The notes under the pieces were generated by a model. The model saw nothing but the letters and a program-made list of their open reading frames with translations. It did no database searches and had not been told where the DNA came from. From Anabaena sp. PCC 7108 (GTDB taxonomy: Bacteria > Cyanobacteriota > Cyanobacteriia > Cyanobacteriales > Nostocaceae): 64,000 bases of DNA. Below are positions 55,121 to 63,967 of the stretch, in pieces. Numbering within the stretch: position 1 is the first letter of the stretch; each line of letters opens with the position of its first letter. The stretch covers positions 1,313,403 through 1,377,402 of the forward strand of contig NZ_KB235896.1 of NCBI RefSeq assembly GCF_000332135.1, given 5' to 3'. The translations under genes and the position numbers were made by a program.

Positions 55121-56850
55121 CCGGGAATTTCATCTAAATGCGATCGCTTTAATTTATCACTTCTTTGCTGACGATGAAAACTCACAGCAAATCTATGGGC
55201 TTCATCTCGCAACCTTCGCAATAACTGTACTCCTGGTTGTTCTGCTTCTGTTTTCAAAGGTAACGATGAGTCTGGTAAAAAGATTTCTTCTCGTTTTTTC
55301 GCCAAACTCACAACTCGCAAATCTGCTAATAAATTCATTTCTTGCAAAATACCAACCACCGCAGATAACTGACCTTTACCGCCATCAATCATAATTAAAT
55401 CAGGCCAGTCAGCATTCCCCACTCGTGATAATTGAGGATTTTCAATATATTTACGAAAACGTCTATTAATAACTTCCGCTAAACTCGCAAAATCATCTGA
55501 ATGTCCGATAGTAATATCGGGATTTTTGATTTTGTAATGACGGTAATATTGTTTAGCCGGTAAACCATCAATAAACACAACTTGAGAAGCTACCGCATTA
55601 GAACCTTGAATATGAGAAATATCATAACCTTCAATACGATGAGGTAAATCTGGTAAATCAAGAATAGCAGCTAAATCTTCTAGAGATTGTTGATTAATTG
55701 CACCCAATTTTTGGCTTCTTTGTAATTCATATTGGGCGTTTTTTTCCACCATCTCTATTAATTCTGCCTTAGTTTGCCGCAAAGGAGCTAAAATTGTCAC
55801 TTTTCTACCTTTGCGTTCAGTCAAAACATCTGCCAAAATTTCCCCATCTGGTAAATCATGTTGTACCAAAATTTCGCTAGGAATTTCTACACTTTCCGCA
55901 GTTTGGTAATGTTCTTCTAAAACTCGTTGTAAAATAGCTCCAGGTTCAGGATGAGCATCAGCCATAAATGCTAAACGTCCAACTAACTGACCTGCACGAA
56001 TTTGGAATAATTGAATATGGGCGTGTTGGTCATCTGTAGCTAACGCCACCGCATCCCGTGATACAGTATCATCTGGTAAAGAAACTTTTTGCTGTGCATT
56101 TAGAGATTTTAAACCAGTAATTTGATCACGAATTCGGGCTGCATTTTCAAAATTCAATTCTTCCGCAGCAGTTTCCATTTGTGCTGTCAAAATATCAATT
56201 AGTTCCTGAGTTCTTCCTTGAAAAACCATCGCCACTTTTTGGACAATTTTTCCATATTCTGCGGGAGAAACTAATTTTTGACAGACACCAGGACAGCGAC
56301 CAATATCATAATTTAAACAAGGACGGTCTTTAAATAGGGGTTGAGGTCTTTGTCTGAGGGGAAATATACGTTTACATAAATGGACAACTTCACGTAATAA
56401 ACCAGAATCTGTATAAGGTCCGTAATATTTATCTTTGGCTTTACCTAATTGACGTTTACGGGTGATGAAAATACGCGGATATTCTTCTGACCAAGTAATG
56501 CAGAGATAGGGATATTTTTTATCATCTTTGAGTAGGACGTTAAAATATGGCTGGTGTTGTTTAATTAAATTTGCTTCCAGTGCTAAAGCTTCCACTTCGG
56601 TGTCGGTGACGATAAATTCAATCTCTGTCACCAGCTTCACCATTGTGTTGATGCGTTCCGTCTTGTTAGTGGAGTCACGGAAATAGGAACGAACACGCGA
56701 TCGCAATTTACGAGATTTACCTATATAGATTATGCGATCGCTCCCATCCCGCATCAAATACACCCCCGGTTCTGGGGGAATTTCCCCAAGACGGTTTTCC
56801 AGTCTTTCGGGATTTTTAACTAATGGTAGTGTTTGAGCAGATAGAGTCAC
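54973..56850 (-). CDS. uvrC: Excinuclease ABC subunit C
   Basis: A 625-residue protein of normal length. The GIY-YIG nuclease opens it ([20 protein letters not shown]), a UvrB-binding (UVR) region is at ~205-240, the RNase H-like second nuclease lies at ~400-540 ([35 protein letters not shown]), and a C-terminal helix-hairpin-helix pair ends it ([30 protein letters not shown]). It makes both incisions in nucleotide excision repair. Its 3' end is duplicated 2.4 kb away as part of the 241-bp repeat. Confidence 0.97.
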   Translation of the reverse strand: MTLSAQTLPLVKNPERLENRLGEIPPEPGVYLMRDGSDRIIYIGKSRKLRSRVRSYFRDSTNKTERINTMVKLVTEIEFIVTDTEVEALALEANLIKQHQPYFNVLLKDDKKYPYLCITWSEEYPRIFITRKRQLGKAKDKYYGPYTDSGLLREVVHLCKRIFPLRQRPQPLFKDRPCLNYDIGRCPGVCQKLVSPAEYGKIVQKVAMVFQGRTQELIDILTAQMETAAEELNFENAARIRDQITGLKSLNAQQKVSLPDDTVSRDAVALATDDQHAHIQLFQIRAGQLVGRLAFMADAHPEPGAILQRVLEEHYQTAESVEIPSEILVQHDLPDGEILADVLTERKGRKVTILAPLRQTKAELIEMVEKNAQYELQRSQKLGAINQQSLEDLAAILDLPDLPHRIEGYDISHIQGSNAVASQVVFIDGLPAKQYYRHYKIKNPDITIGHSDDFASLAEVINRRFRKYIENPQLSRVGNADWPDLIMIDGGKGQLSAVVGILQEMNLLADLRVVSLAKKREEIFLPDSSLPLKTEAEQPGVQLLRRLRDEAHRFAVSFHRQQRSDKLKRSHLDEIPGLGNHRQKLLLAHFRSVDYIRQATPTQLAEVSGIGTRLAQEIYDYFHPN

Positions 56851-57175
56851 GGCTAAAGTTAGGTAATTTTACAAATATACCCCAACTCTATTTTAAGAAA
56901 TATTTCTGGGAAATTGGCTAACCCAATGTAGAACGTCAAAGAATTGTTTGTACATAAAATTTGGGCGTTGCATAATTGCGGGATGATTTAAGAATCCGCA
57001 TCAATATATAATCACCGCGTCAGTCTCAATCATCCCCTTATTCAGCAACGCCAAAATTTGTAGGGGTAAAGCGCATTACTCATAAGTATCAACTTAAGCT
57101 CAAACGGCTTTCATGTTAAGTTAACACCAATGAGCATTGCTAAACGCCTACTTGCTGATCAGAAATCAGTCGTAA
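56851..57175. other. Intergenic region upstream of uvrC
   Basis: A 325-bp stretch with no gene. It must contain the uvrC promoter at its left end; nothing else is recognised. Confidence 0.5.
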
Positions 57176-58189
57176 TTAAGCAGATACTTTTTTAAACTTG
57201 CGTTTTGCAACAAAGATACCAGCGACACCAAGAATACCAAAAATAGCAGAAGGTTCTGGTGTGGCTTTATATCCAGGTGTATTCCAGGTATAAATTGCAT
57301 TGTAAGATACGCCGTCATCAGAGGCTGTAATTCCAGATGCAGTCGGGTTAAAACTGTAAGCATAGTGAGTTTGACCACCAGTTACAACCTTAGCAATTTC
57401 ACTCGCTTGCAGTGGTCCTTCATATCCGTTTAAGGTAGTTTGTAAGTTAAATACATCTTTAAACGTCTTCAGTCCATCTAACTGTAATTGCAAGGCAGCT
57501 TTTGTAGCACCTGTAGCTAAATTAACCTGTGTTTGCAGTGATGTAATCTTTGCGTCAATGGCTGTAATGGTTAATGAACTTAAGGTTGTTCCTGTGGGGA
57601 AAAGTGTTTTCACTCCAGCATTCCACGCAGTATTCATTTGACTAGAAACTGTAGTCTTAAGTTTTTCCTTCACATCCAAGTGACCAACTAATTTCAGTTC
57701 CACACCGCCATTTTGACCGAATGCGAAATTACCAATGTTAGGATCTCCCATGCCTAATGTAGGAAAATAACCTGTAACTAATGTTTTGGTATTTGCTGAA
57801 AAACTATTCCATACGGACTGAAATGGTGTATATGTACTTAGTAAATCATTTAGCCATTGAGAACCAAAAGTATTCCAATCAGTAGCTGTAACACTGCTGA
57901 CTGTAGCACTATATGCTCCTTGTGTAGCGGTAAAGCCAACGTTAGCAGTTGGGTTTTCGTCAGAATACCAAAGCTCGACGTTGGAGGTGACATCCCCATC
58001 AGTTAGAGCTTTGGTAGCTTTGTTGGTATCATTGGCAATAAAAACTCCATCTGACCCACCAGTGTAGGTTTTAATTTGACTGGGGTTGTTGTAACTAAAA
58101 GATACAGCTTGTGCTGGGTTAGCTGCAACTGCACCGAAACCAATAGCCATTGACGCACTAACTAACAATTTACCAAAAGTGTTTTTCAT
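57176..58189 (-). CDS. PEP-CTERM sorting-domain exported protein
   Basis: A secreted protein of 337 residues from the ATG at 58189 (MKNTFGKLLVSASMAIGFGA, then a signal-peptide end VAANPAQAVSFSY); a longer start at 58240 would precede the signal peptide and is unlikely. The C-terminus TPEPSAIFGILGVAGIFVAK followed by RKFKK is a PEP-CTERM tail: motif, membrane helix, basic end. Such proteins are sorted and processed by exosortase. The mature domain is Thr/Ser-rich with a long helix near ~215-255. Its function is unknown; family members are often extracellular matrix or surface proteins. Confidence 0.9.
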   Translation of the reverse strand: MKNTFGKLLVSASMAIGFGAVAANPAQAVSFSYNNPSQIKTYTGGSDGVFIANDTNKATKALTDGDVTSNVELWYSDENPTANVGFTATQGAYSATVSSVTATDWNTFGSQWLNDLLSTYTPFQSVWNSFSANTKTLVTGYFPTLGMGDPNIGNFAFGQNGGVELKLVGHLDVKEKLKTTVSSQMNTAWNAGVKTLFPTGTTLSSLTITAIDAKITSLQTQVNLATGATKAALQLQLDGLKTFKDVFNLQTTLNGYEGPLQASEIAKVVTGGQTHYAYSFNPTASGITASDDGVSYNAIYTWNTPGYKATPEPSAIFGILGVAGIFVAKRKFKKVSA

Positions 58190-58503
58190 TTTTTTAGAGT
58201 TGTGTTTAATACTGTATCTAGGTTTGAGCCGAGTTAACAAATCACATTTATCAGTGTTTTATTAATAGGAGCGGAATAAAATATTACTGTTATTCCCGAT
58301 TTAGTGGTTGAACACACAAGTCTATCTTACGAAGATATAGCAGTTTATTTGATAAAGGTAGTGTATTTTTTTAATAAAAAGATGAAGAATATTTCTAGCT
58401 ATTTCTACGTTTAATTACTTAAATGAGCCAATTACGCGGAATGTGGGTTTGTAGAACAGTCGTTAGTAGTAGACTCTATGGTGATCCTATTTGAGTTATG
58501 AAC

Positions 58504-58610
58504 ATATAGCAGGTGACAGGTGACAGGTAACAGGTGACAGTCTGAAAAGTCTTTTCGTGTCTAGGTTTTATAATTAATTGGTGTCCTAACCGCCCTGTCC
58601 GTTGCTATAT
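58504..58610 (+). mobile_element. TATAGCA-ended MITE-like element, copy 2
   Basis: It begins TATAGCAGGTGACAGG and ends CCCTGTCCGTTGCTATA, whose reverse complement is TATAGCAACGGACAGGG: imperfect ~16-bp terminal inverted repeats. The interior is shared with 25816-25897. An extra GGTGACA heptamer expansion near the left end (three copies) distinguishes this copy. Confidence 0.7.
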
Positions 58611-58681
58611 ATTTTAAGTAGGTAAACAGAAAAATTTAAAGGTATTTGAAGAAAAGTAAATAGGGCTGAAACCCTCTTTCC

Positions 58682-58730
58682 CCCTGCTCCCTGCTCCCTG
58701 CTCCCTGCTCCCTGCTCCCTGCTCCCTGCC
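58682..58730. repeat. CCCTGCT heptamer array
   Basis: Six perfect tandem CCCTGCT units followed by CCCTGCC. It is a short tandemly repeated repetitive sequence of the cyanobacterial heptamer class. Confidence 0.95.
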
Positions 58731-58892
58731 TTACCCCAACGACAATTTTTAATGCCCACCTACTTATGTTGAATGTTGGTTTACATCATGTCTGCCTAAT
58801 CACTTATCAAAAAAAATTCTCCGTGTCCCCGCGTCTCACCAAACCTACAAGGTATTCACTGAGTACAAAAGTCAAATTAATTGCACTCAGTA

Positions 58893-60128
58893 CTAAAGCT
58901 GAACCACTGCTGAATTAAGAAATTCAGCCATTCTCTCGACAGCAGTTTCTAACACTTTTGGTTCTTGTACCAACGCAAAGCGAACATAACCTTCACCAGC
59001 TTTCCCAAAACCAGCACCAGGGGAAACCGCAACACCAGTTTTTTCAACTAACTCTGTACAAAATCCAATTGAATTATTACTCCATTGTGTAGGTAATTTT
59101 GCCCAAATGTACATTGTGGCTACGGGTGTGGGGACTTTCCAACCAATGCGGTGTAAGGCATTAATGAAAGCATCTCGACGTTGACGGAATGTATCAACAG
59201 CAGCTTTTACACTTTCTTGATTTCCTGTGAGTGCAGCGATCGCACCATTCAAAATTCCTAAATACTGATTAAAATCAACGGCAGCTTTTACTTGTCTTAA
59301 AGCTTGAATTAGTTCTGCATTACCAATTGCATAACCAATACGGAAACCACCCATATTGTAAGACTTGGATAGGGTAAAAAATTCAATTGAGACACTTTTT
59401 TCTGGGTCAGCTTGCAAAATTGAAGGGACTAGGGATTTTGGATTTTGGATTTTGGATTTTGGATTGGGGGTTTCGTCTTCTGTGAAAACTAAATCCACGT
59501 AGGGAAAATCGTGAACTAGGACGATATTATGTTGTTGACAGAAGGATACAGCTTCTTGGAAAAAAGATAAAGGAGCGATCGCACTGGTAGGATTGTGAGG
59601 ATAACTCAACACCATCAACCGCGACTGAGCCAAAACATGAGGGGGAATCTCGCTAAAAACTGGTAAAAAATTATTTTCTGCTGTTAGTGGCATTGTGTAA
59701 ACTTGACCACTAGCTAAATAAACTCCTCCCATATGAGAAGGATAACCGGGATCTAATAATAGGGCAAAATCGCCAGGATTGAGAATTGCTAAAGGTAAAT
59801 GGGCTGTTCCTTCCTGAGAACCAATCAAGGGTAAAACCTCAGTTTCTGGGTCAACTGGGACACCAAATTTTTGTTCATACCATTGGGCTGCGACTTGGCG
59901 AAATTCTTGAGTACCACGAAACAGCAAATAGCCGTGAGTACTGGGATCATTAAGAGATTTAGCGATCGCTTCAATCACATGATTCTCAGTTGGTAAATCC
60001 GAAGATCCCAAAGACAAATCAATTAATTCTTTTCCAGCAGCCACAGCCACAGCCTTGGCTCTGTCCATATCAGCAAATACATTAGATTGTAAGGGTTGTA
60101 AGCGTTTTGCAAATTTCATTTTAGTCAT
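58893..60128 (-). CDS. PLP-dependent class I/II aminotransferase (LL-DAP/aspartate type)
   Basis: A 411-residue fold-type I aminotransferase: IDLSLGSSDLPTENHVIEAI, LLLDPGYPSHMGGVYLASGQ, LSYPHNPTSAIAP, and the Schiff-base lysine in FFTLSKSYNMGGFRIGYAIG. The likely substrate class is alpha-amino acids such as aspartate or LL-diaminopimelate; the exact one cannot be read from sequence. An insertion of a GGATTTT heptamer array codes for PNPKSKIQNPKS inside the protein (59433-59460). Starts at 60128 and 60119 are both possible; the latter (MKFAKRL) looks natural. Confidence 0.88.
   Translation of the reverse strand: MTKMKFAKRLQPLQSNVFADMDRAKAVAVAAGKELIDLSLGSSDLPTENHVIEAIAKSLNDPSTHGYLLFRGTQEFRQVAAQWYEQKFGVPVDPETEVLPLIGSQEGTAHLPLAILNPGDFALLLDPGYPSHMGGVYLASGQVYTMPLTAENNFLPVFSEIPPHVLAQSRLMVLSYPHNPTSAIAPLSFFQEAVSFCQQHNIVLVHDFPYVDLVFTEDETPNPKSKIQNPKSLVPSILQADPEKSVSIEFFTLSKSYNMGGFRIGYAIGNAELIQALRQVKAAVDFNQYLGILNGAIAALTGNQESVKAAVDTFRQRRDAFINALHRIGWKVPTPVATMYIWAKLPTQWSNNSIGFCTELVEKTGVAVSPGAGFGKAGEGYVRFALVQEPKVLETAVERMAEFLNSAVVQL
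59433..59460. repeat. GGATTTT heptamer array inside the aminotransferase gene
   Basis: Four perfect tandem copies of GGATTTT plus a partial fifth lie in the coding strand's complement. They add a hydrophilic Pro/Lys/Ser loop between DLVFTEDET and LVPSILQ. Confidence 0.95.
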
Positions 60129-60144
60129 TAGTCATTGGTCATTG

Positions 60145-60188
60145 GTCATGAGTCAGTAGTCAAATACTATTCACGACTGACTCATGAC
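60145..60188. repeat. 13-bp inverted repeat in the aminotransferase 5' region
   Basis: GTCATGAGTCAGT (60145-60157) and ACTGACTCATGAC (60176-60188) are perfect inverted repeats with an 18-bp loop. They follow heptamer-like TCATTGG/TCATTAG repeats at 60121-60144. It could be a leader hairpin or a small MITE relic. Confidence 0.8.
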
Positions 60189-60294
60189 TACTACAGCATG
60201 GCAGAATTAAAAATTAAAAATCAAAAATTAAAAAAGCAGATTAAACCAGCTTTTCATTAATTTCTAATGGTTGATTGACTTATGCCGTAGTCTA

Positions 60295-60642
60295 CTAGTT
60301 ACTATTTAAATGCTGATCTAGAAGACTGAGTAATTTCTCTTTACTAATCACTCCCTCAGTTGATTCTAATAGTTGATCTCCTTTCATTAGTCTGAGAGCG
60401 GGGACACCTTCCACCTGGAACTGTTTGACAGTTAGGGGATTAGGGTCGATTTCCATTTTCACGATTTTCAAGCGCTCGCTGTACTTAGTAGCAGCTAAGT
60501 TAATCACTGGTGACATCAATTGACAAGGACCACACCAGGAAGCCCAAAAGTAGACTAATACAGGCTGCTCGGCTTTCAACACTTCGGTTTCAAATTCGGC
60601 ATCAGTGATAGTGATTACACCTTTATTCATAACAGTCTCCAT
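60295..60642 (-). CDS. Thioredoxin-like protein
   Basis: A 115-residue thioredoxin fold protein with the WASWCGPCQLM active site (Cys-Gly-Pro-Cys), then VKMEIDPNPLTVKQFQVEGV followed by the cis-Pro (VPALRLMKGDQLLE). It reduces disulfides in the cytosol. The first ATG (METVMNKG) or the internal MNKG may start translation. The cis-Pro loop reads GVPAL instead of the usual GVPT, so it is not a standard housekeeping thioredoxin but a paralogue. Confidence 0.88.
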   Translation of the reverse strand: METVMNKGVITITDAEFETEVLKAEQPVLVYFWASWCGPCQLMSPVINLAATKYSERLKIVKMEIDPNPLTVKQFQVEGVPALRLMKGDQLLESTEGVISKEKLLSLLDQHLNSN

Positions 60643-60879
60643 TAGGCGGCATTGATCAAAGTTGACACACAGAATACTCTATCCTAAAAAGTGCTGAGTT
60701 CCGAGTGCTAAGTTGTTAGAAATCAGCATCTGGATTGTTGTTTCCTACTAACTAACGTCAGTGATTAGTACACGGCGACGAAATGAAAAATCAAAACTTA
60801 CAACTTAAAAAATTAGATTAAACAAGCTTTTCAGGAATTTTTAATGGGTATTTGACTGCGTTGTGTACTTACAAAAGAA

Positions 60880-60928
60880 GGGAACAGGGAACAGTGAACA
60901 GTGAACAGTGAACAGGGAACAGGGAACA
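60880..60928. repeat. GGGAACA/GTGAACA heptamer array
   Basis: Seven tandem heptamers: two GGGAACA, three GTGAACA, two GGGAACA. Confidence 0.95.
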
Positions 60929-60984
60929 AATAAAAAACTAAAGTTTAAGAGTTTAAAGCTCTGTCAAAAAAAAGGATGTTTTTA

Positions 60985-61051
60985 CAAGGAGAGTGACACG
61001 AAAAAAACAGTGTCATTATTTCAATCTCATGTTTTTAAACATGAGTTTTTT
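60985..61051 (+). ncRNA. Candidate small RNA with strong intrinsic terminator
   Basis: A first small stem (TGACAC 60994-60999 / GTGTCA 61010-61015) is followed by CTCATGTTT (61026-61034) / AAACATGAG (61037-61045) and six T residues, a strong plus-strand terminator. No rightward gene lies upstream; both flanking genes run leftward. The transcript start is a guess and the family is unknown. Confidence 0.5.
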
Positions 61052-61298
61052 CTGTTAAGAGTTGCTTCCTGTTCCCTCTGAAAAATTGGTGGACTCAGAA
61101 CTGCATCAAAATTAGCAGCAAATAGAGCCATCTCAGAGAATAAAATGCTGACTCAGAACGCATAGATAGACTGTCAAATAAAACAAATATCCCATCGCTT
61201 TGAAGATAGGGGAATGATTTTGCCGGGTGAAAAAAAGTCGTTTTGATGCGGTGAAATTGGATAATTTATGTTTTGGATTTATCTAAATACCAATTTGA

Positions 61299-61324
61299 AA
61301 TCCCACAACTAATGGTGTGGGATT
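61299..61324 (-). terminator. Terminator of the Vipp1-like gene
   Basis: AATCCCACA (61299-61307) pairs with TGTGGGATT (61316-61324). The minus-strand side continues TTCAAATT. It lies 26 bp downstream of the stop at 61350. Confidence 0.65.
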
Positions 61325-61349
61325 CACTCAAATGATGTTTCTGCAAAGC

Positions 61350-62141
61350 TTACATATTATCCAATTGTTTCTTAAGTTCTGCCAATTCAGCATCAACTGG
61401 TTCAATAGGTTTAGATTGACTTGTTGGTTGTGTTGGGGATGCCGTACTTGGTTGTTCTGGGGTGAGTAGTTTTGGCTCAGGGGCAGGTGCTAAGGATGCT
61501 TTTAAAGCTGCCAATTCATCATCCACATCACTACCAGATTCTAAACGAGCAAATTGGCTTTCTAAATCTGCACTTGCCAACTCTCCCATAGATTGGGCGC
61601 GGGCTTCCTGAATCATCACTTTTTCTTCCATGCGCTCAAAAGCAGACATGGCACTGCTGGTATTCATCCCACTAACCATGCTTTGAAGCTGCTCTTGGGC
61701 TTTGGCGGTAGTAATCCGGGCTTTGAGCATTTCTTTCTTGGTCTTAGCTTCTGAAATTTTGCTCTCTAGCTGGATTAAATTGCGTTTGAGGGTATCTACT
61801 TGAGTAACTTGTTGATCAAGACTGGTTTTGAGAGCAGTACTAGTTTCTGTATAGGTCTTTTTGCGCTCCAAAGCTTGGCGTGCTAGATTTTCATCACCTT
61901 TTTGGAGAGCTAGTTGGGCGTTGCGTTGCCATTTATTGATTTCATTTAGTCCATCATTATACTGTTTTTCAGTGCGTTTTTGAGCAGCGATCGCTTGAGC
62001 AACGCCCTGACGCAACTGTACCAAGTCTTCCTGCATTTCCAGGAGAGCTTGTTCTAGCATTTTTTCTGGGTCTTCGGCTTTGCTGATCAAATCGTTAACA
62101 TTAGCACCAACTACTCGTTTAAGGCGATCAAATAATCCCAT
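61350..62141 (-). CDS. vipp1: PspA/IM30 family protein, Vipp1-like
   Basis: A 263-residue PspA/IM30 protein: MGLFDRLKRVVGANVNDLIS with the amphipathic N-terminal helix, then long coiled coils (QDLVQLRQGVAQAIAAQKRT-type pattern; EERMEEKV region) and a linker leading to a short C-terminal helix (VDAELAELKKQLDNM). That C-terminal extension after a Pro-rich linker is the feature that separates Vipp1 from PspA. Vipp1 is needed for thylakoid membrane maintenance and membrane stress protection. It forms a tandem with the PspA paralogue at 62299-63033. Confidence 0.88.
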   Translation of the reverse strand: MGLFDRLKRVVGANVNDLISKAEDPEKMLEQALLEMQEDLVQLRQGVAQAIAAQKRTEKQYNDGLNEINKWQRNAQLALQKGDENLARQALERKKTYTETSTALKTSLDQQVTQVDTLKRNLIQLESKISEAKTKKEMLKARITTAKAQEQLQSMVSGMNTSSAMSAFERMEEKVMIQEARAQSMGELASADLESQFARLESGSDVDDELAALKASLAPAPEPKLLTPEQPSTASPTQPTSQSKPIEPVDAELAELKKQLDNM

Positions 62142-62298
62142 AACTTTTTTCCTTTTGAGGTTTACGCGCTTTGTTGGACAATTAGCTTTTTTACTGTTTA
62201 ATAGCTACCTATTTCAATTTAATCTTTTCAGTTTAGCTTGGTATCCTCTCTCCATTCTGAATCATGATGCGGTGGATCAGCCACATTAACTCCCAAAT

Positions 62299-63033
62299 TT
62301 ACAACTCTGAACTTTTGGGTAACTCCTGCTGGTGCTTCAACAGCTGACTGGTTTCTGCTTCCGTATTGTTGACCTCACCTAAAATCTGAGTTTTCATGGC
62401 TGCCAGTTCAGTCTCAATGTTATTCATAGATTTCAACTTAGTAAATCTTGTTTCCAGATCGTCACTACTAAGTTGAGAAATTGCTTGAGATTGCGCTTCC
62501 ATCTGTAAAACTTTTTCTTCCATTCGTTCCCATGCATTCAAACTTGTTGTAGCAGAAACTCCCTGAAGCATTTCCTGTAGTTTATACGATGCTTCGGCAG
62601 AACGAGCGCGAGCAATGTACATATCTTTTTTGGTTTTGATCTCAGCAATTTTCAATTCGAGCGATCGCATTTGCTGTTTTAGCTGCGTCACCACATCTTT
62701 TTGCTGATCTATTTGATTAAAAAGGGCTGTAGCCGTTTCTTGGTAAATTTGGCGTTTGGTGAGAGCTTCCCGTGCTAGATGTTCACTACCTTGTTGCAGT
62801 GCTAGTTGAGCGCGACGATACCATTCTTCGGCTTGGGATTGGGCTGATGTTGCTTGGCGTTCAGTGCGTTTTTGGGTAGCGATCGCACCAGCTACACCTT
62901 GCCTTAACTGCACTAAATTTTCCTGCATCTTTAGAAAGGTTTGCTCCAGAATTTTTTCTGGATCTTCTGCACCGCTGACCAGACTATTGAAATTAGCACG
63001 AATCACCCGCAGGATACGCTTCATCACTTCCAT
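62299..63033 (-). CDS. PspA/IM30 family protein, second paralogue
   Basis: A 244-residue coiled-coil PspA-type protein: MKRILRVIRANFNSLVSGAE then DPEKILEQTFLKMQENLVQL, paralogous over its whole helical body to the neighbouring Vipp1-like protein. It lacks the Vipp1 C-terminal helix and ends LLKHQQELPKSSEL, so it matches the PspA form of the family. It probably binds stressed membranes as an oligomer. The 157-bp gap to the Vipp1 gene suggests separate or loosely linked expression. Confidence 0.88.
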   Translation of the reverse strand: MEVMKRILRVIRANFNSLVSGAEDPEKILEQTFLKMQENLVQLRQGVAGAIATQKRTERQATSAQSQAEEWYRRAQLALQQGSEHLAREALTKRQIYQETATALFNQIDQQKDVVTQLKQQMRSLELKIAEIKTKKDMYIARARSAEASYKLQEMLQGVSATTSLNAWERMEEKVLQMEAQSQAISQLSSDDLETRFTKLKSMNNIETELAAMKTQILGEVNNTEAETSQLLKHQQELPKSSEL

Positions 63034-63172
63034 TTTGGCTTTGCTCCATTCACTTTGTGCCAGCTGCTAGAAAGCTCCCTCCATTGAAGAAGACACGGAG
63101 AAAGAGGGACACGGGGACACGGGGATAATCTCTCCGCGTCACCGCGTCTCCCACTCTCCGCGTCCTCTTTGG

Positions 63173-63967
63173 TCATTGCTGTACGCGGGCTTGAATTCCC
63201 TTGGCCTGTAGCTGCTGTAACCTCAGTTTTACTTCATCTTTGGTTTTCAAAGCACCAAGATAAATATACTTTTGGTTAGGAGATAAATAAGCATCTGGAA
63301 CAACTTGCCGCGCCGTAGCTAAAGCACCAACTCCTTTATTATCAACTACTAGATAATAGAATCCATCGGCTGATGGTTTAATTTCTCCATTTGGAACTGG
63401 TAAGGTTGTCGGTTTCTGAATCTCCGGTGCTGGGGTGACAAGAGGAATTGCACTGAGCGGTGGAACTGGTTTTAGAGATGGTTTGGTAGCAATAGGTTTA
63501 GGTATGATTGCCGGAGTTGATTGCACTTTTGGTTGTAAAGCGACAACATCATTAGGATCTCTCACCTCTGGAAACTCACGAGCAGCTAAATTGGGATATT
63601 TAGGTATAGGAGTGATTTCTGGAACTGCTACGGATTGGTCACTATTAATTTCTTGAGAGTTTTGAGCAGATGGCAATGAACTAGTATGAAAAAATTTACC
63701 TATATTCAACTGTGGCCAAGTTTTGGGATTCAGGACTACATAGCCTAACATCAGACTGGCTAATAATAGCAGCAACATCGAAACAATACCTAAAGGTGAC
63801 AGCAAACTGTCACTCCCAGAACTAGATTTCTTTGGTTCTGGGGGTTTTTCTTTAAGACTCCGCAGCAGTGCTTCACTAGATTCTAAATAGTCATCTGGGT
63901 GAGTGGGAGGATCTTCTGTAGGCAGGATATTTTCGCTTTCAGCAGCCTGAATTTTTGTAGTAACCAT
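63173..63967 (-). CDS. Single-pass membrane protein with SPOR-like C-terminus
   Basis: A 264-residue protein with an acidic cytoplasmic N-terminus (~70 residues), one transmembrane helix (PLGIVSMLLLLLASLMLGYV), a long Pro-rich region and a C-terminal ~70-residue domain (DGFYYLVVDNKGVGALATAR, YLSPNQKYIYLGALKTKDEV, KLRLQQLQAKGIQARV) with the order of a SPOR-like domain. SPOR domains bind denuded peptidoglycan at division sites. The assignment is by pattern only. The gene begins 33 bp from the window end; its promoter is not fully in view. Heptamer-like GGACACG repeats lie just downstream (63095-63125). Confidence 0.7.
   Translation of the reverse strand: MVTTKIQAAESENILPTEDPPTHPDDYLESSEALLRSLKEKPPEPKKSSSGSDSLLSPLGIVSMLLLLLASLMLGYVVLNPKTWPQLNIGKFFHTSSLPSAQNSQEINSDQSVAVPEITPIPKYPNLAAREFPEVRDPNDVVALQPKVQSTPAIIPKPIATKPSLKPVPPLSAIPLVTPAPEIQKPTTLPVPNGEIKPSADGFYYLVVDNKGVGALATARQVVPDAYLSPNQKYIYLGALKTKDEVKLRLQQLQAKGIQARVQQ

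Larger units (their letters stand above)
58190..58892. other. Intergenic region with repeats between PEP-CTERM gene and aminotransferase
   Basis: It holds the PEP-CTERM promoter at its left end, the TATAGCA-ended element (58504-58610), the CCCTGCT heptamer array (58682-58730) and GTGTCCCCGCGTCTC-like low-complexity sequence near 58825. No gene is supported. Confidence 0.6.
60643..61349. other. Intergenic region trx-like / pspA-vipp1
   Basis: It holds a seven-unit heptamer array (60880-60928), a candidate rightward small RNA (60985-61051) and, at its right end, the leftward terminator of the Vipp1 gene (61299-61324). No protein gene is supported. Confidence 0.6.
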
